From a virus: a DNA stretch of 32,469 nucleotides. The position numbers and the translations under genes were made by a program. The notes under the pieces are model-generated. The model was not told the origin of the DNA and searched no databases. It worked only from the letters and a program-made list of their open reading frames with translations. Numbering within the stretch: position 1 is the first letter of the stretch; the number at the start of each line of letters is the position of its first letter. Of this stretch, positions 1-6,428 are shown in pieces. The stretch spans positions 1-32,469 of the IMG/VR virus record IMGVR_UViG_3300005747_001283; one strand, given 5' to 3'.

Positions 1-464
1 GGATTGCCCACATCATTTTTGACTTCGATCTCAGGCAGGGTGCCTATGTTGACTGTGCCGTCTACCGTCTGTGTTGCTGGGAAGTTATCTACACTCACAG
101 TTCCATCTACTGTTAAACTACCATTGTTATCTGTAACTGCTATAGGTTGATTAAGAGTTACATTAGGCATAGTTCCTATATTAACTGTTCCATCAATAGT
201 AAGCGGATTAGACGCTGTGTATTCAGCATCGTTTTCATCGTAAAGATGAGTGTGAGTGAATAAGGGATCGTCATCAGTGTTATGTACTGTGACTATACCT
301 GGAATATTAACATCACCATCGATAGTAATGTCGCCTTGAATGTTTGACAGCACACGAAGAGCAGGCTTGCCCTCACCGGTGTAGTCCATAGCCATAGTCA
401 AGTCATTTGTGTTTGGCTCCGAACTATGAACATAACTTGTGCTGTTAGGGTTTAGATTTCCCAT
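1..464 (-). CDS. Virion-type structural protein, C-terminus cut by window edge
   Basis: The frame is open from an ATG at 464 down to base 1, so at least 154 residues are seen and the C-terminus lies outside the window. The N-terminus reads MGNLNPNSTSYVHSSEPNTN. The rest is built from short beta-type repeats such as DGTVNIGT, DGTVSVDNFP and DGDVNIPG. This repeated Asp-Gly-x-Val pattern is common in tail or fibre-associated virion proteins of marine T4-like phages. It is followed by a run of other virion-type genes in the same direction. The exact role (fibre, whisker or baseplate decoration) cannot be told from this piece. Confidence 0.7.
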   Translation of the reverse strand, partial: MGNLNPNSTSYVHSSEPNTNDLTMAMDYTGEGKPALRVLSNIQGDITIDGDVNIPGIVTVHNTDDDPLFTHTHLYDENDAEYTASNPLTIDGTVNIGTMPNVTLNQPIAVTDNNGSLTVDGTVSVDNFPATQTVDGTVNIGTLPEIEVKNDVGN

Positions 465-469
465 TTAGA

Positions 470-925
470 TTAACTCCATGGTCTTTGTGCTACAAGAGGT
501 CCTGTGTTTTCATCATCGTCAGCGTTGGAGTCATTGCCTTCATATGGATTGGGCAATCTGTTCTTGTTCCAAGTGTATTGTGCTTTGCCTTCACGCTGAC
601 GTTTCACACTGGCAATTCTGCCTTTGCGTTCCTGTCTTTCTTCTTTGGTCCCACCGGGTTCGTCAATACAGATGATGGTGTCACCATCCACAAGTCCCAA
701 GTTGCCTTCTCCCACAGCAATGGGATCGTTACCATTAGCACCATCTGTGATACTGGTATTTCTTTTCAGCACAATGTCATAGTCGTTGCTTGTGAGAACT
801 CCAACAGTTGGATCTTCGTCGGCAAGAATAAGATTGATAAGACTCACAAATGTTGCTGTGTCAGCCGCAGTGATTGTCCCTACCTTGCCTGTTAGGCCTT
901 TGTAATTTAATGTTAAGTTTGCCAT
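470..925 (-). CDS. Small virion-type protein of unknown function (151 aa)
   Basis: The protein starts MANLTLNYKGLTGKVGTITA. Its first ~90 residues look like a compact beta domain; the last ~60 are charged and rich in Lys, Arg, Asn and Asp, with a likely disordered tail. The start codon overlaps the stop of the upstream gene as TAATG at 923-927, which argues for translational coupling. The gene ends 5 bases before the start of the repeat-rich structural gene. Its position in a run of virion-type genes suggests a structural or assembly role, but I do not recognise the family. Confidence 0.65.
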   Translation of the reverse strand: MANLTLNYKGLTGKVGTITAADTATFVSLINLILADEDPTVGVLTSNDYDIVLKRNTSITDGANGNDPIAVGEGNLGLVDGDTIICIDEPGGTKEERQERKGRIASVKRQREGKAQYTWNKNRLPNPYEGNDSNADDDENTGPLVAQRPWS

Positions 926-1287
926 TATTCACTCTCCTTGTTCATCACGTCAATCATGTCCGCATGTGGGTCTGCTTGACGCTGTTGCAAATCATTGTAA
1001 TAGTCTCTAAAACCTTTGAACTCTGGATACATGCTGACCGAATCTGCTCTTATGTCTGCTGGATGTTTTGCATAATTTATTCCACCGCCTGCTTTGGTTG
1101 TGACCGAATCAACATCAGCATATTTTTCATCCGGCGAGTTTGAATACTGAGTGGCACTCTTTTTATCTAAATCATCAATCTGTCTAAATCTGTTGGCGTC
1201 CGTAAATCCTGGTGACTGTTCTTTGTCAGCCACTTTATCTTGCTGTATCACTTTTAAAATTTTTTTAATTAACTCTATTGCATCCAT
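925..1287 (-). CDS. Small phage protein of unknown function (120 aa)
   Basis: The protein begins MDAIELIKKILKVIQQDKV, a short amphipathic helix. A hydrophilic stretch rich in Asp, Ser, Lys and Gln follows, with no hydrophobic core I can point to. TAATG overlaps link it to both neighbours (stop of the 475-aa gene at 1287-1289, start of the 151-aa gene at 923-925), so the three genes are one translationally coupled unit. No motif identifies it. A structural accessory or chaperone role would fit the context, but that is inference. Confidence 0.6.
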   Translation of the reverse strand: MDAIELIKKILKVIQQDKVADKEQSPGFTDANRFRQIDDLDKKSATQYSNSPDEKYADVDSVTTKAGGGINYAKHPADIRADSVSMYPEFKGFRDYYNDLQQRQADPHADMIDVMNKESE

Positions 1288-2714
1288 TATGCTACCTCTA
1301 TTGATATATTACCTGATGGTGGTTGTGTCATTGATGCTTTACTTTTTATCACCACACCACCTGTTTTAAGTTCTCTGTTTGGCCACGTAATATTGGTAAA
1401 CCAGTCGCCCGCCTTGTTAATTGAATTTCCTACTTTTATAAAGTTTTGTTGTAAACATTCTCTGATAAACGGTTCAAAGTTGGGCATTGCTTGTTTATCT
1501 TTGTTAATTTCTTTAGCAATTATCTGATTCAAAAGATAATTCAAAATATATGCCACAGGGTAACCTTTATTTAAATTTTCTTCTGCTTTACCACTCACAT
1601 ATATTTTACGCACATTATCCAATATTTTTTTGAATTTAGGAAACTTGTTTATGTCTTTTGCTGTTGGATTTGTTTTGAAGAATTCTAGTATTTCTTGAGA
1701 TGTAACATTTACTCCTACAGAATTACAATCAGTACTACCGTTGTCACCTAAATATTTTACAACACGATATGGATTTGTCTTGGTTTGACTGCCAGTTTTT
1801 TCTGTAACAATATTCATAAAGCCGGTCTCGACTCTGTTTTTAGAATTATTTTTTAGGCTGTTTGGTATCTCAACATTGGCTATGCTGAATGCCGCACCTT
1901 TACCACCTTTACCACCTTTGGTTGATATCATAACAGAATTTCCAGATGATTCATTTTTAAAAGTTGCCACTACTCCCAGCGTGTCTGCCAGTCCAAATGT
2001 TTTTCCTGCTGGAAAATTAACTTTCATCTGATCAATTGGAGATCCTATGTGTTCAACAAATGCTTCTTTGGCTCCACTTACCCAATTTGCTTTGCCATAC
2101 AACATCATCAATATTCCAATGTACTCTCCTGCATTGTCTCGGAAGTTTTCTATACCACCTTTGTAGGCCGAAAAGTCTGGCACTTTGGGTGCATCACTAG
2201 TTGTAGGTATAGTTTTTATAAATTCAATTATTTTTTGTCCAAACTCATCATTTTTAAGAGTTGAATTTAAGACTGTTTTGAAAAGTTGTTCTTTTGTAAA
2301 ATCTTTACCTTCCAAACCCAAATCCGATGGTTGTGTTTTGTACGAAATTTTTCCACCACCTTGTCCTTGATAATCGGGCTGTTGTCCGCCAAACTCATTG
2401 GTTTTCATCAGAGGTCCTGATGATTGTGTGAACGTTAAAGGTCCTTGATCTGATTGTAAGGTCAGTGTTGGTTTGTTTCCTTTTGGAGTTTCTAGATATT
2501 GTTTTATCCAGGCATCAAATTTTTGAGTTGCTTGGGGATCTGTGATTTTTACAGGTTTGCCGTTTTCGTGTGTAAAAATACCACCAGTTTCCAGTTTGTT
2601 TCTAAAAATGGGTATTCTATTTTTTTTTGGATCATTAACATATGCAGTAATTGTGTTACCACTTAAAAAAGCCTTTGTCGATCCTTCCACTATATTAAAT
2701 TCTCTGTAACGCAT
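1287..2714 (-). CDS. Large virion-type protein of unknown function (475 aa)
   Basis: I chose the ATG at 2714 (MRYREFNIVEG). The frame stays open upstream to a GTG at 2789, but that extension would overlap the divergent plus gene and its promoter box. The protein has a Gly/Gln-rich linker near residues 95-115 and a Gly/Lys-rich motif ISTKGGKGGKGAA near residue 260. The C-terminal half is helical and charged. There is no signal peptide and no membrane segment. It heads the coupled gene trio ending at 470. A CTAAATAC box on the minus strand (2719-2726) sits just upstream of the start. Function unknown; a virion or packaged internal protein is plausible. Confidence 0.65.
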   Translation of the reverse strand: MRYREFNIVEGSTKAFLSGNTITAYVNDPKKNRIPIFRNKLETGGIFTHENGKPVKITDPQATQKFDAWIKQYLETPKGNKPTLTLQSDQGPLTFTQSSGPLMKTNEFGGQQPDYQGQGGGKISYKTQPSDLGLEGKDFTKEQLFKTVLNSTLKNDEFGQKIIEFIKTIPTTSDAPKVPDFSAYKGGIENFRDNAGEYIGILMMLYGKANWVSGAKEAFVEHIGSPIDQMKVNFPAGKTFGLADTLGVVATFKNESSGNSVMISTKGGKGGKGAAFSIANVEIPNSLKNNSKNRVETGFMNIVTEKTGSQTKTNPYRVVKYLGDNGSTDCNSVGVNVTSQEILEFFKTNPTAKDINKFPKFKKILDNVRKIYVSGKAEENLNKGYPVAYILNYLLNQIIAKEINKDKQAMPNFEPFIRECLQQNFIKVGNSINKAGDWFTNITWPNRELKTGGVVIKSKASMTQPPSGNISIEVA

Positions 2715-2718
2715 AGGA

Positions 2719-2740
2719 GTATTTAGCGGTAGGATAAATA
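2719..2740. promoter_or_regulatory. Divergent pair of late-type promoter boxes
   Basis: On the plus strand ATAAATA occupies 2734-2740, 10 bases before the ATG at 2751. On the minus strand CTAAATAC occupies 2726-2719, 5 bases before the ATG at 2714. T4-like phages use TATAAATA as the late -10 element. Both boxes are so close to the start codons that the mRNA leaders would be a few bases or absent. The plus box is the better match; the minus box could be chance. Confidence 0.45.
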
Positions 2741-2750
2741 TACTTTTAGT

Positions 2751-3014
2751 ATGCGATCCTCTCGACACACTAAAAAAATCATCCGACACACCCTAGAAGG
2801 AGAATCTGCTTTTGCTGAAGTTGATTTAGTGCGATTCATGGATGAGGCACTGAAATCACCCAACAAAAGATATATTATAAAAATTCAATTAGATCGTTGG
2901 ACAGATCAAGCCTGTAAACATTGGGAAGGCATAATACACAAAGAGCCCCATTGGAAAAATTTACAATTTAGATATTTTACGAAAAGTAAAACTTTTAGAT
3001 TTGAGATGTGTTGA
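2751..3014 (+). CDS. Small plus-strand protein of unknown function (87 aa)
   Basis: The protein begins MRSSRHTKKIIRHTLEGES and is rich in Lys, Arg and aromatic residues, with a C-terminal stretch likely to form beta strands (NLQFRYFTKSKTFRFEM). It fills a stretch (2790-2994) with no minus-strand gene and has a late-type box 10 bases upstream. It overlaps the convergent 101-aa gene by 20 bases. No ribosome binding site is visible before the ATG, so the start is uncertain; a later Met at 2838 is possible. No family recognised. Confidence 0.5.
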   Translation: MRSSRHTKKIIRHTLEGESAFAEVDLVRFMDEALKSPNKRYIIKIQLDRWTDQACKHWEGIIHKEPHWKNLQFRYFTKSKTFRFEMC

Positions 3015-3300
3015 AACCTTTTATGTCTCTTTCGACATAGGACTCGCCTTCTATTCTAAAATCAATATTTTTTGGAACCCATTCAGTAGGCGGTGTTTCA
3101 AAGTCATCAGGATCGATTTTGTTCCACAGTATTTCAAATATTGCTTCTGCTGGATCTTCATCATCTGAAAATTTTTCAGCATCTATCCATACTTTTTCTC
3201 TGTTGTATTCCAACAGTCTTTGATAATCCCAATACTCTTTGAGATCGTCATAATTTGCTTTTGATATCATGCTTTTATTTAGACTCTTGGTCAACTTCAT
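2995..3300 (-). CDS. Acidic protein of unknown function (101 aa)
   Basis: The protein is rich in Asp and Glu, with several Trp and Tyr residues (for example KEYWDYQRLLEYNREKVW). It is probably mainly helical in its first half. It is the last gene of the minus operon that starts at the sigma70-type promoter near 4424. The start at 3300 lies inside the 3' end of the previous gene (26-base overlap). No motif or membrane segment is seen. Unknown function. Confidence 0.55.
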   Translation of the reverse strand: MKLTKSLNKSMISKANYDDLKEYWDYQRLLEYNREKVWIDAEKFSDDEDPAEAIFEILWNKIDPDDFETPPTEWVPKNIDFRIEGESYVERDIKGFNTSQI

Positions 3301-3616
3301 TGTCTGATTGTTTAACTATGTTGTTGGGTTTTGGGATAGGCAAACCAACTCTGTTGAACCATCTATTATCGTCTGTTTCGTATACATAACTGAAGAAATT
3401 ATTACCGTCTAAGCCTTTGACAACAGTTCTTCTTTTGAAGATTTTTCCTCTATAGGTAGAACCATCAGCATTGACCAAATGCACTTTGCCATTTATATCT
3501 CCGTATATTCTGTCGTTGCCTAAATTACTTGCTATAGGACCTGTAACAGTTTCTTCAGGTTCTTTCTGTGTGATTGCTTTTAAATTTTCTAATATTTGTT
3601 TTGATTTTTCGCTCAT
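3275..3616 (-). CDS. Protein of unknown function (113 aa)
   Basis: The preferred start is the ATG at 3616 (MSEKSKQILENLKAITQ), one base after the stop of the oxygenase gene. A longer reading from 3646 would overlap that gene. The N-terminus is a charged helix. The middle (RIYGDINGKVHLVNADGSTY) looks like paired beta strands. It is part of the four-gene minus operon downstream of the promoter at 4424-4452. I do not recognise the family. Confidence 0.55.
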   Translation of the reverse strand: MSEKSKQILENLKAITQKEPEETVTGPIASNLGNDRIYGDINGKVHLVNADGSTYRGKIFKRRTVVKGLDGNNFFSYVYETDDNRWFNRVGLPIPKPNNIVKQSDNEVDQESK

Positions 3617-3617
3617 T

Positions 3618-4157
3618 CTAATACCACATATCCGCCGCCACAACATAACGATCTTGTTTTGATTTTAATATTCCAGGTCGGTGCCAATAGTGACTCGGGT
3701 AAATTACCCATTGACCGATCCTTGGAGGTTCCATGTGCCTGTCTTTGCCTTCTGGTCCTTGCATGGCAAATTCTGTGCCACACTCATCCAACACTTCAGG
3801 TAGATGCACATAGTACACGCCACTTAAAGATTCTACCTGTTTGTTGTGATGGTGATGATGCCATAGATCATCTCTGGCTTCCTCGAATTTTAGTGAAGTC
3901 TGGTAACTCCAACTTTGCACATTTTTGATTTGAAGTTCTTTGCCTGCATACATGAAACAGCTCATAATAAAACTCATTTTAAGTTTCATCCAGTGTGCAC
4001 CAGGCTCACCCAATATATTCACATTGGTTTGATATTTTGGTGAGTTAGTAAAATATTTTCCTTGTTGTATGAGATTGGACACATCAGCACACATATGATT
4101 TCTGTCAGCATCGCTGATGTGTTGATTCCAATCATACCATTTTAAATCTGGTTTCAT
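3618..4157 (-). CDS. 2OG-Fe(II) oxygenase family protein
   Basis: This 179-aa protein resembles the phage and bacterial putative 2OG-Fe(II) oxygenase family that carries a histidine-rich stretch followed by LSGVYYV. Here five His at residues 100-104 precede LSGVYYVHLP (111-120). A distal WHRPG (His159) and an Arg (Arg170) in DRYVVAADM match the C-terminal iron and 2-oxoglutarate binding elements. Such enzymes use 2-oxoglutarate, O2 and Fe(II) to hydroxylate or oxidise proteins or small molecules; the substrate is unknown. The canonical HxD is not obvious: the His run is followed by Asn, so the iron ligands are inferred. It is cotranscribed with a small membrane protein and two short unknowns. 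Confidence 0.75.
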   Translation of the reverse strand: MKPDLKWYDWNQHISDADRNHMCADVSNLIQQGKYFTNSPKYQTNVNILGEPGAHWMKLKMSFIMSCFMYAGKELQIKNVQSWSYQTSLKFEEARDDLWHHHHHNKQVESLSGVYYVHLPEVLDECGTEFAMQGPEGKDRHMEPPRIGQWVIYPSHYWHRPGILKSKQDRYVVAADMWY

Positions 4158-4400
4158 CTATTTCTTTATGCTTAAATCTTCCAGCATTCTTTGTTTTTTT
4201 CTATTGTATGAATCATTTGCCATGGTGACCATCATGGATATCAAAAACCAAAATCCCAGTGTGGTCAAGTACAAGTATATGTTAGATTTAACCAACAATA
4301 CAGGGCTAGCCAACACAGAGCTGATCAATATCTGTTTCCAAAACAGCAGGATTGGGCTCACAAACATTTCATGCAATATAAACTTAATTCTGTAATACAT
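4158..4400 (-). CDS. Small membrane protein with two transmembrane segments (80 aa)
   Basis: Two hydrophobic stretches are visible, roughly residues 13-36 (including PILLFWKQILISSVLASPVL) and 42-60 (YLYLTTLGFWFLISMMV). A positively charged cytoplasmic-type tail follows (NRKKQRM). A strong ribosome binding site, AAGGAGG, lies at 4408-4414 and a consensus promoter further upstream, so it is the first gene of an early-type operon. It abuts the oxygenase gene with no gap. It could modify the host inner membrane, but nothing identifies a specific role. Confidence 0.7.
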   Translation of the reverse strand: MYYRIKFILHEMFVSPILLFWKQILISSVLASPVLLVKSNIYLYLTTLGFWFLISMMVTMANDSYNRKKQRMLEDLSIKK

Positions 4401-4423
4401 ATTGCGTCCTCCTTAACAACATC

Positions 4424-4452
4424 AGTATAGCAGAATCAAATGCATTTGTCAA
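4424..4452 (-). promoter_or_regulatory. Consensus sigma70-type promoter for the 4400-2995 operon
   Basis: On the minus strand the -35 box TTGACA (4452-4447) and the -10 box TATACT (4429-4424) are separated by exactly 17 bases. The predicted start is near 4417, giving a leader of about 16 bases that holds the AAGGAGG ribosome binding site. The near-perfect consensus implies early transcription by the host polymerase. Confidence 0.8.
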
Positions 4453-4475
4453 TGCCAGAATTATAGTACCATTTA

Positions 4476-4482
4476 ATAAATA
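4476..4482 (+). promoter_or_regulatory. Late-type promoter box before the hemC island
   Basis: ATAAATA followed by C matches the T4-like late -10 element. It lies 20 bases before the ATG at 4503, and an AAGGAG ribosome binding site sits at 4492-4497 between them. It would start the plus-strand island with hemC. Confidence 0.65.
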
Positions 4483-4502
4483 CTTCAAAACAAGGAGACT
4501 TT

Positions 4503-4754
4503 ATGGCTAAAATGAGAACATTCCATTTTTGGAATGAAGCAGGTGATGAAAAGGACACAGAACAATTGAGTTTATCAAGAGCAGTAAAATCTGTTCAAGG
4601 AGATTTTAAAGATTCAGTCATTGGCGTCAAGTACATCACTAAAAGAGGCAAAGAAATTGAAGACGCAATCAAATTACCCTGGGGTAGAAAAGTTAGACAA
4701 GCAATTGAATCTGAAAAGAAAAGAGCCGCATTGAAGGCCAAACAAAAGAGATAA
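4503..4754 (+). CDS. Small basic protein of unknown function (83 aa)
   Basis: It begins MAKMRTFHFWNEAGDEKDTE and ends in a strongly basic helix with many Lys and Arg (ESEKKRAALKAKQKR). A clear AAGGAG at 4492-4497 and a late-type box support the start. It is the first gene of the plus-strand island and is followed after 3 bases by another basic mini-protein. The basic tail suggests nucleic acid or acidic protein binding; this is inference. No family recognised. Confidence 0.7.
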   Translation: MAKMRTFHFWNEAGDEKDTEQLSLSRAVKSVQGDFKDSVIGVKYITKRGKEIEDAIKLPWGRKVRQAIESEKKRAALKAKQKR

Positions 4755-4757
4755 AAC

Positions 4758-4904
4758 ATGGCAAAACTAGCGAAATCGTACATAGCTCACATCAGCACAC
4801 CTAAGAAAACCAGCCAGGCTGGAAAAAAAAGCAAGTGCAAATTGAGTTCTATGAATAAATCGAAAAAACGTAGTCTTAAATTTAAAGTGGGACAAGGAAA
4901 ATAA
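4758..4904 (+). CDS. 48-aa basic mini-protein
   Basis: A 49-codon frame starts at the ATG at 4758, 3 bases after the previous stop. The product is about one third Lys/Arg, with the pattern STPKKTSQAG, then SSMNKSKKRSLKF and a final GQGK. Tiny basic proteins ending in a GQG-type tail occur in marine T4-like phages as far as I recall, which supports it being a gene and not noise. It may bind DNA or RNA, or be packaged; function unknown. No ribosome binding site is obvious, so it may be translated by coupling to the gene before it. Confidence 0.6.
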   Translation: MAKLAKSYIAHISTPKKTSQAGKKSKCKLSSMNKSKKRSLKFKVGQGK

Positions 4905-4929
4905 AACATTAACCAAATGTTCACAAAAT

Positions 4930-5790
4930 ATGTCTGACACTATCAGAGTTGGATCAAGACAATCACCCTTAGCCATCATTCAGGCCCAAGATGCTGTATC
5001 CAAGATAGATTATCCTGCAGACATTGTGACCATGTTGGAAATTGCTGACCAAGACCTCAGCAGACCCGTGCATGAAATGGGAGGCAAAGGCATGTTCTGT
5101 ACCAAACTGGAACAGGCACTGCTGAACAATCAAATTGACTGTGCTGTACACAGTGCAAAAGATTGTGCCACTCAAGAAACTGCTGGCACTGATCTGTTAG
5201 GAGTGATCTACACAGGCGATGCAAGAGACTGTGTGATAGGAGATCATGCTCTTGAAGATTTACCACCAGGTTCAATCATAGGAACTTCTGCACCCAGGAG
5301 AACCGAAGCCATCAAAATTATCAGACCCGATTGTGTGGTGATGCCAGTGAGAGGCAACATCAACACCAGACTGAACAAAATCAAAACAGGCGAAGTGGAT
5401 GCACTGATTCTGGGACACAGTGTGGTCGACAGAATGAAATTGGATGTGCCACATCATGTGATCGAAGAACACACAATCCTGCCAGCCGCCGGAGCAGGCA
5501 AGGTGGTGATACAGATTAGATCCAACAGTGACATGGCCAAAGCCACATGGTATCCTGCTGTGGATTTTTCTTCCACTCAGGAGTTGTGGATTGAGAGGGG
5601 AGTGTTGCGAGCCATAAATGGTGACTGTCACACGGCTGTGGGAGTGAGAGCTCGAGTCACACAACACAATGAACTTCAACTGCAAGCCATGTGTGTGCAG
5701 GACAATGAACTTAAATTTTTTCGATTGATTGGCAATCTATCAGATGCTCCTGCCATGATAGAAGAAATGGCTATCAAAATACTGCCTTGA
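4930..5790 (+). CDS. hemC: Hydroxymethylbilane synthase (porphobilinogen deaminase)
   Basis: HemC joins four porphobilinogen units into hydroxymethylbilane, the linear precursor of all tetrapyrroles. Family signatures are in order: RVGSRQSPLA (6-15), GGKGMF (51-56), AVHSAKD with the catalytic Asp78, GTSAPRR with substrate-binding Arg123/124, RGNINTRL (141-148), and GDC with Cys233 as the predicted attachment site of the dipyrromethane cofactor. At 286 aa it is slightly shorter than the usual 300-320, mainly after the cofactor Cys. The usual TRGD before the mobile loop reads EIAD. All key residues appear kept, so it is probably active. It lies on the plus strand between small phage genes, near 48% GC in a sampled stretch, well above its AT-rich surroundings. 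No ribosome binding site is seen; a 6-base inverted repeat (4905-4921) precedes the ATG. Confidence 0.95.
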   Translation: MSDTIRVGSRQSPLAIIQAQDAVSKIDYPADIVTMLEIADQDLSRPVHEMGGKGMFCTKLEQALLNNQIDCAVHSAKDCATQETAGTDLLGVIYTGDARDCVIGDHALEDLPPGSIIGTSAPRRTEAIKIIRPDCVVMPVRGNINTRLNKIKTGEVDALILGHSVVDRMKLDVPHHVIEEHTILPAAGAGKVVIQIRSNSDMAKATWYPAVDFSSTQELWIERGVLRAINGDCHTAVGVRARVTQHNELQLQAMCVQDNELKFFRLIGNLSDAPAMIEEMAIKILP

Positions 5791-5815
5791 CAGTTGGGTA
5801 AATTCATTGTAATAT
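5787..5815 (+). promoter_or_regulatory. Sigma70-type promoter overlapping the hemC stop
   Basis: TTGACA (5787-5792, sharing bases with the hemC stop codon) and TAATAT (5810-5815) are 17 bases apart on the plus strand. Transcription would begin near 5822 and serve the 64-aa gene at 5928. The same gene also has a late-type box at 5847-5854, so it may be read both early and late. Confidence 0.65.
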
Positions 5816-5846
5816 ATAGATATGTGTTTGTTGCATACAAGGTATG

Positions 5847-5927
5847 CTAAATACATATACGTTCAGGCATCAGCCCGGAAGTAGGTTTTACCGAAGGAAC
5901 GCACCTAACTTTAACAAGGAGGGTGAT
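5847..5927 (+). promoter_or_regulatory. Late-type box and structured mRNA leader
   Basis: CTAAATAC (5847-5854) matches a late -10 element. The following ~70 bases are GC-richer than most spacers and contain complementary segments: TAGGT near 5882 with ACCTA near 5903. They end in an AAGGAGG ribosome binding site before the ATG at 5928. The leader could fold and regulate translation; the fold is a by-eye inference. Confidence 0.45.
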
Positions 5928-6122
5928 ATGAGCAGATTCACTCATTTATTCAAAAAGCGAGCTGAGGAGAGTAATCTCAAGGCAAAGATCAAAGCACTGT
6001 TTGGTGCCAGAAGCGAAGTTGATATAAATGCAAACGGCACTGGTGGATATGTGGTCAAACATGGAGCCAACAAAGGCAAAGTTTTAGCACATCAACCAAA
6101 AAAATCTACCAACAATTGGTAG
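5928..6122 (+). CDS. Small basic protein of unknown function (64 aa)
   Basis: The start at 5928 (MSRFTHLFKKRAEESN) is chosen because AAGGAGG lies 6-12 bases upstream. The frame is open to another ATG at 5844, but that one sits directly before the late-type box and would be missing from the late transcript. The protein has a basic amphipathic N-terminal helix and a short Gly-rich beta-type segment (GTGGYVVKHGANKGKVL). It is followed by a strong hairpin. Strong expression signals suggest an abundant small protein; the role is unknown. Confidence 0.7.
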   Translation: MSRFTHLFKKRAEESNLKAKIKALFGARSEVDINANGTGGYVVKHGANKGKVLAHQPKKSTNNW

Positions 6123-6136
6123 ACACAAAATCAGCA

Positions 6137-6162
6137 TATTGGGGGTGTAAAACCCCCCAATA
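6137..6162 (+). terminator. Hairpin terminator after the 64-aa gene
   Basis: A perfect 9-base stem, TATTGGGGG (6137-6145) with CCCCCAATA (6154-6162), closes an 8-base loop. No long T run follows, so it may act as a weak or processing terminator. The stem is symmetric and could also work on the opposite strand. Confidence 0.65.
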
Positions 6163-6257
6163 ACACATCATTTAATGCGTCATATCTGCCCATACACGGG
6201 CCTACAACACAAATTGCACTCACAGTACTCTGAGCACTTTATGGAGTCCAATATGCG

Positions 6258-6264
6258 ATAAATA
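6258..6264 (+). promoter_or_regulatory. Late-type promoter box before the 39-aa gene
   Basis: ATAAATA lies 34 bases before the ATG at 6299, with a ribosome binding site (AAAGGGAG) near 6285 in between. The rest of the spacer from 6163 holds a short GCCC...GGGC inverted repeat near 6188-6201 and no gene that I can support. Confidence 0.6.
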
Positions 6265-6298
6265 TCAATCTTAACAACTCAACAAAGGGAGATAGGCT

Positions 6299-6418
6299 AT
6301 GAAGGCAATACTAACCAAAATCACATCCGTGATTGAAAAAATTAAATCGTTTTTTGTCGGAATGTACAACAGATTGGAAAAATTTGTTGACAGAATCGTC
6401 GGCGGTTTAAAACACTAA
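6299..6418 (+). CDS. 39-aa amphipathic peptide
   Basis: A 40-codon frame begins MKAILTKITSVIEKIKSFF and ends IVGGLKH. Hydrophobic and charged residues alternate with a helical period across the whole length, so it is likely one amphipathic helix that could lie on a membrane or pack in a coiled assembly. It has its own late-type box and a good ribosome binding site, which is stronger support than most peptides of this size. It ends 10 bases before the convergent oxygenase gene. No family recognised. Confidence 0.6.
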   Translation: MKAILTKITSVIEKIKSFFVGMYNRLEKFVDRIVGGLKH

Positions 6419-6428
6419 TCTACAGCAA

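Noticed and set aside
478-895. Plus-strand open frames of 65 and 136 aa opposite the 151-aa virion-type gene.
   Set aside because: They are antisense to a coherent minus-strand gene, have Cys- and Phe-rich random-looking products and no ribosome binding site.
1287-2789. Longer start (GTG at 2789) for the 475-aa virion-type gene.
   Set aside because: It would overlap the divergent gene and late box; the ATG at 2714 gives a natural N-terminus (MRYREF).
5057-5685. Long minus-strand open frames opposite hemC.
   Set aside because: HemC is certain on the plus strand; the antisense products are His- and Ser-rich without any motif.
5844-5927. Upstream in-frame ATG at 5844 for the 64-aa gene.
   Set aside because: It lies directly before the late-type box and far from the AAGGAGG site, while the ATG at 5928 has both in place.
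5791-5927. Possible tRNA in the leader region after hemC.
   Set aside because: No acceptor stem or T-loop sequence found; the pairing seen fits a simple leader hairpin. No tRNA was seen elsewhere in the window.
6163-6250. Weak plus-strand promoter TTGCAC with CTTTAT at 17 bases before the 39-aa gene.
   Set aside because: The -10 box matches poorly; the late-type box at 6258 is a better explanation.
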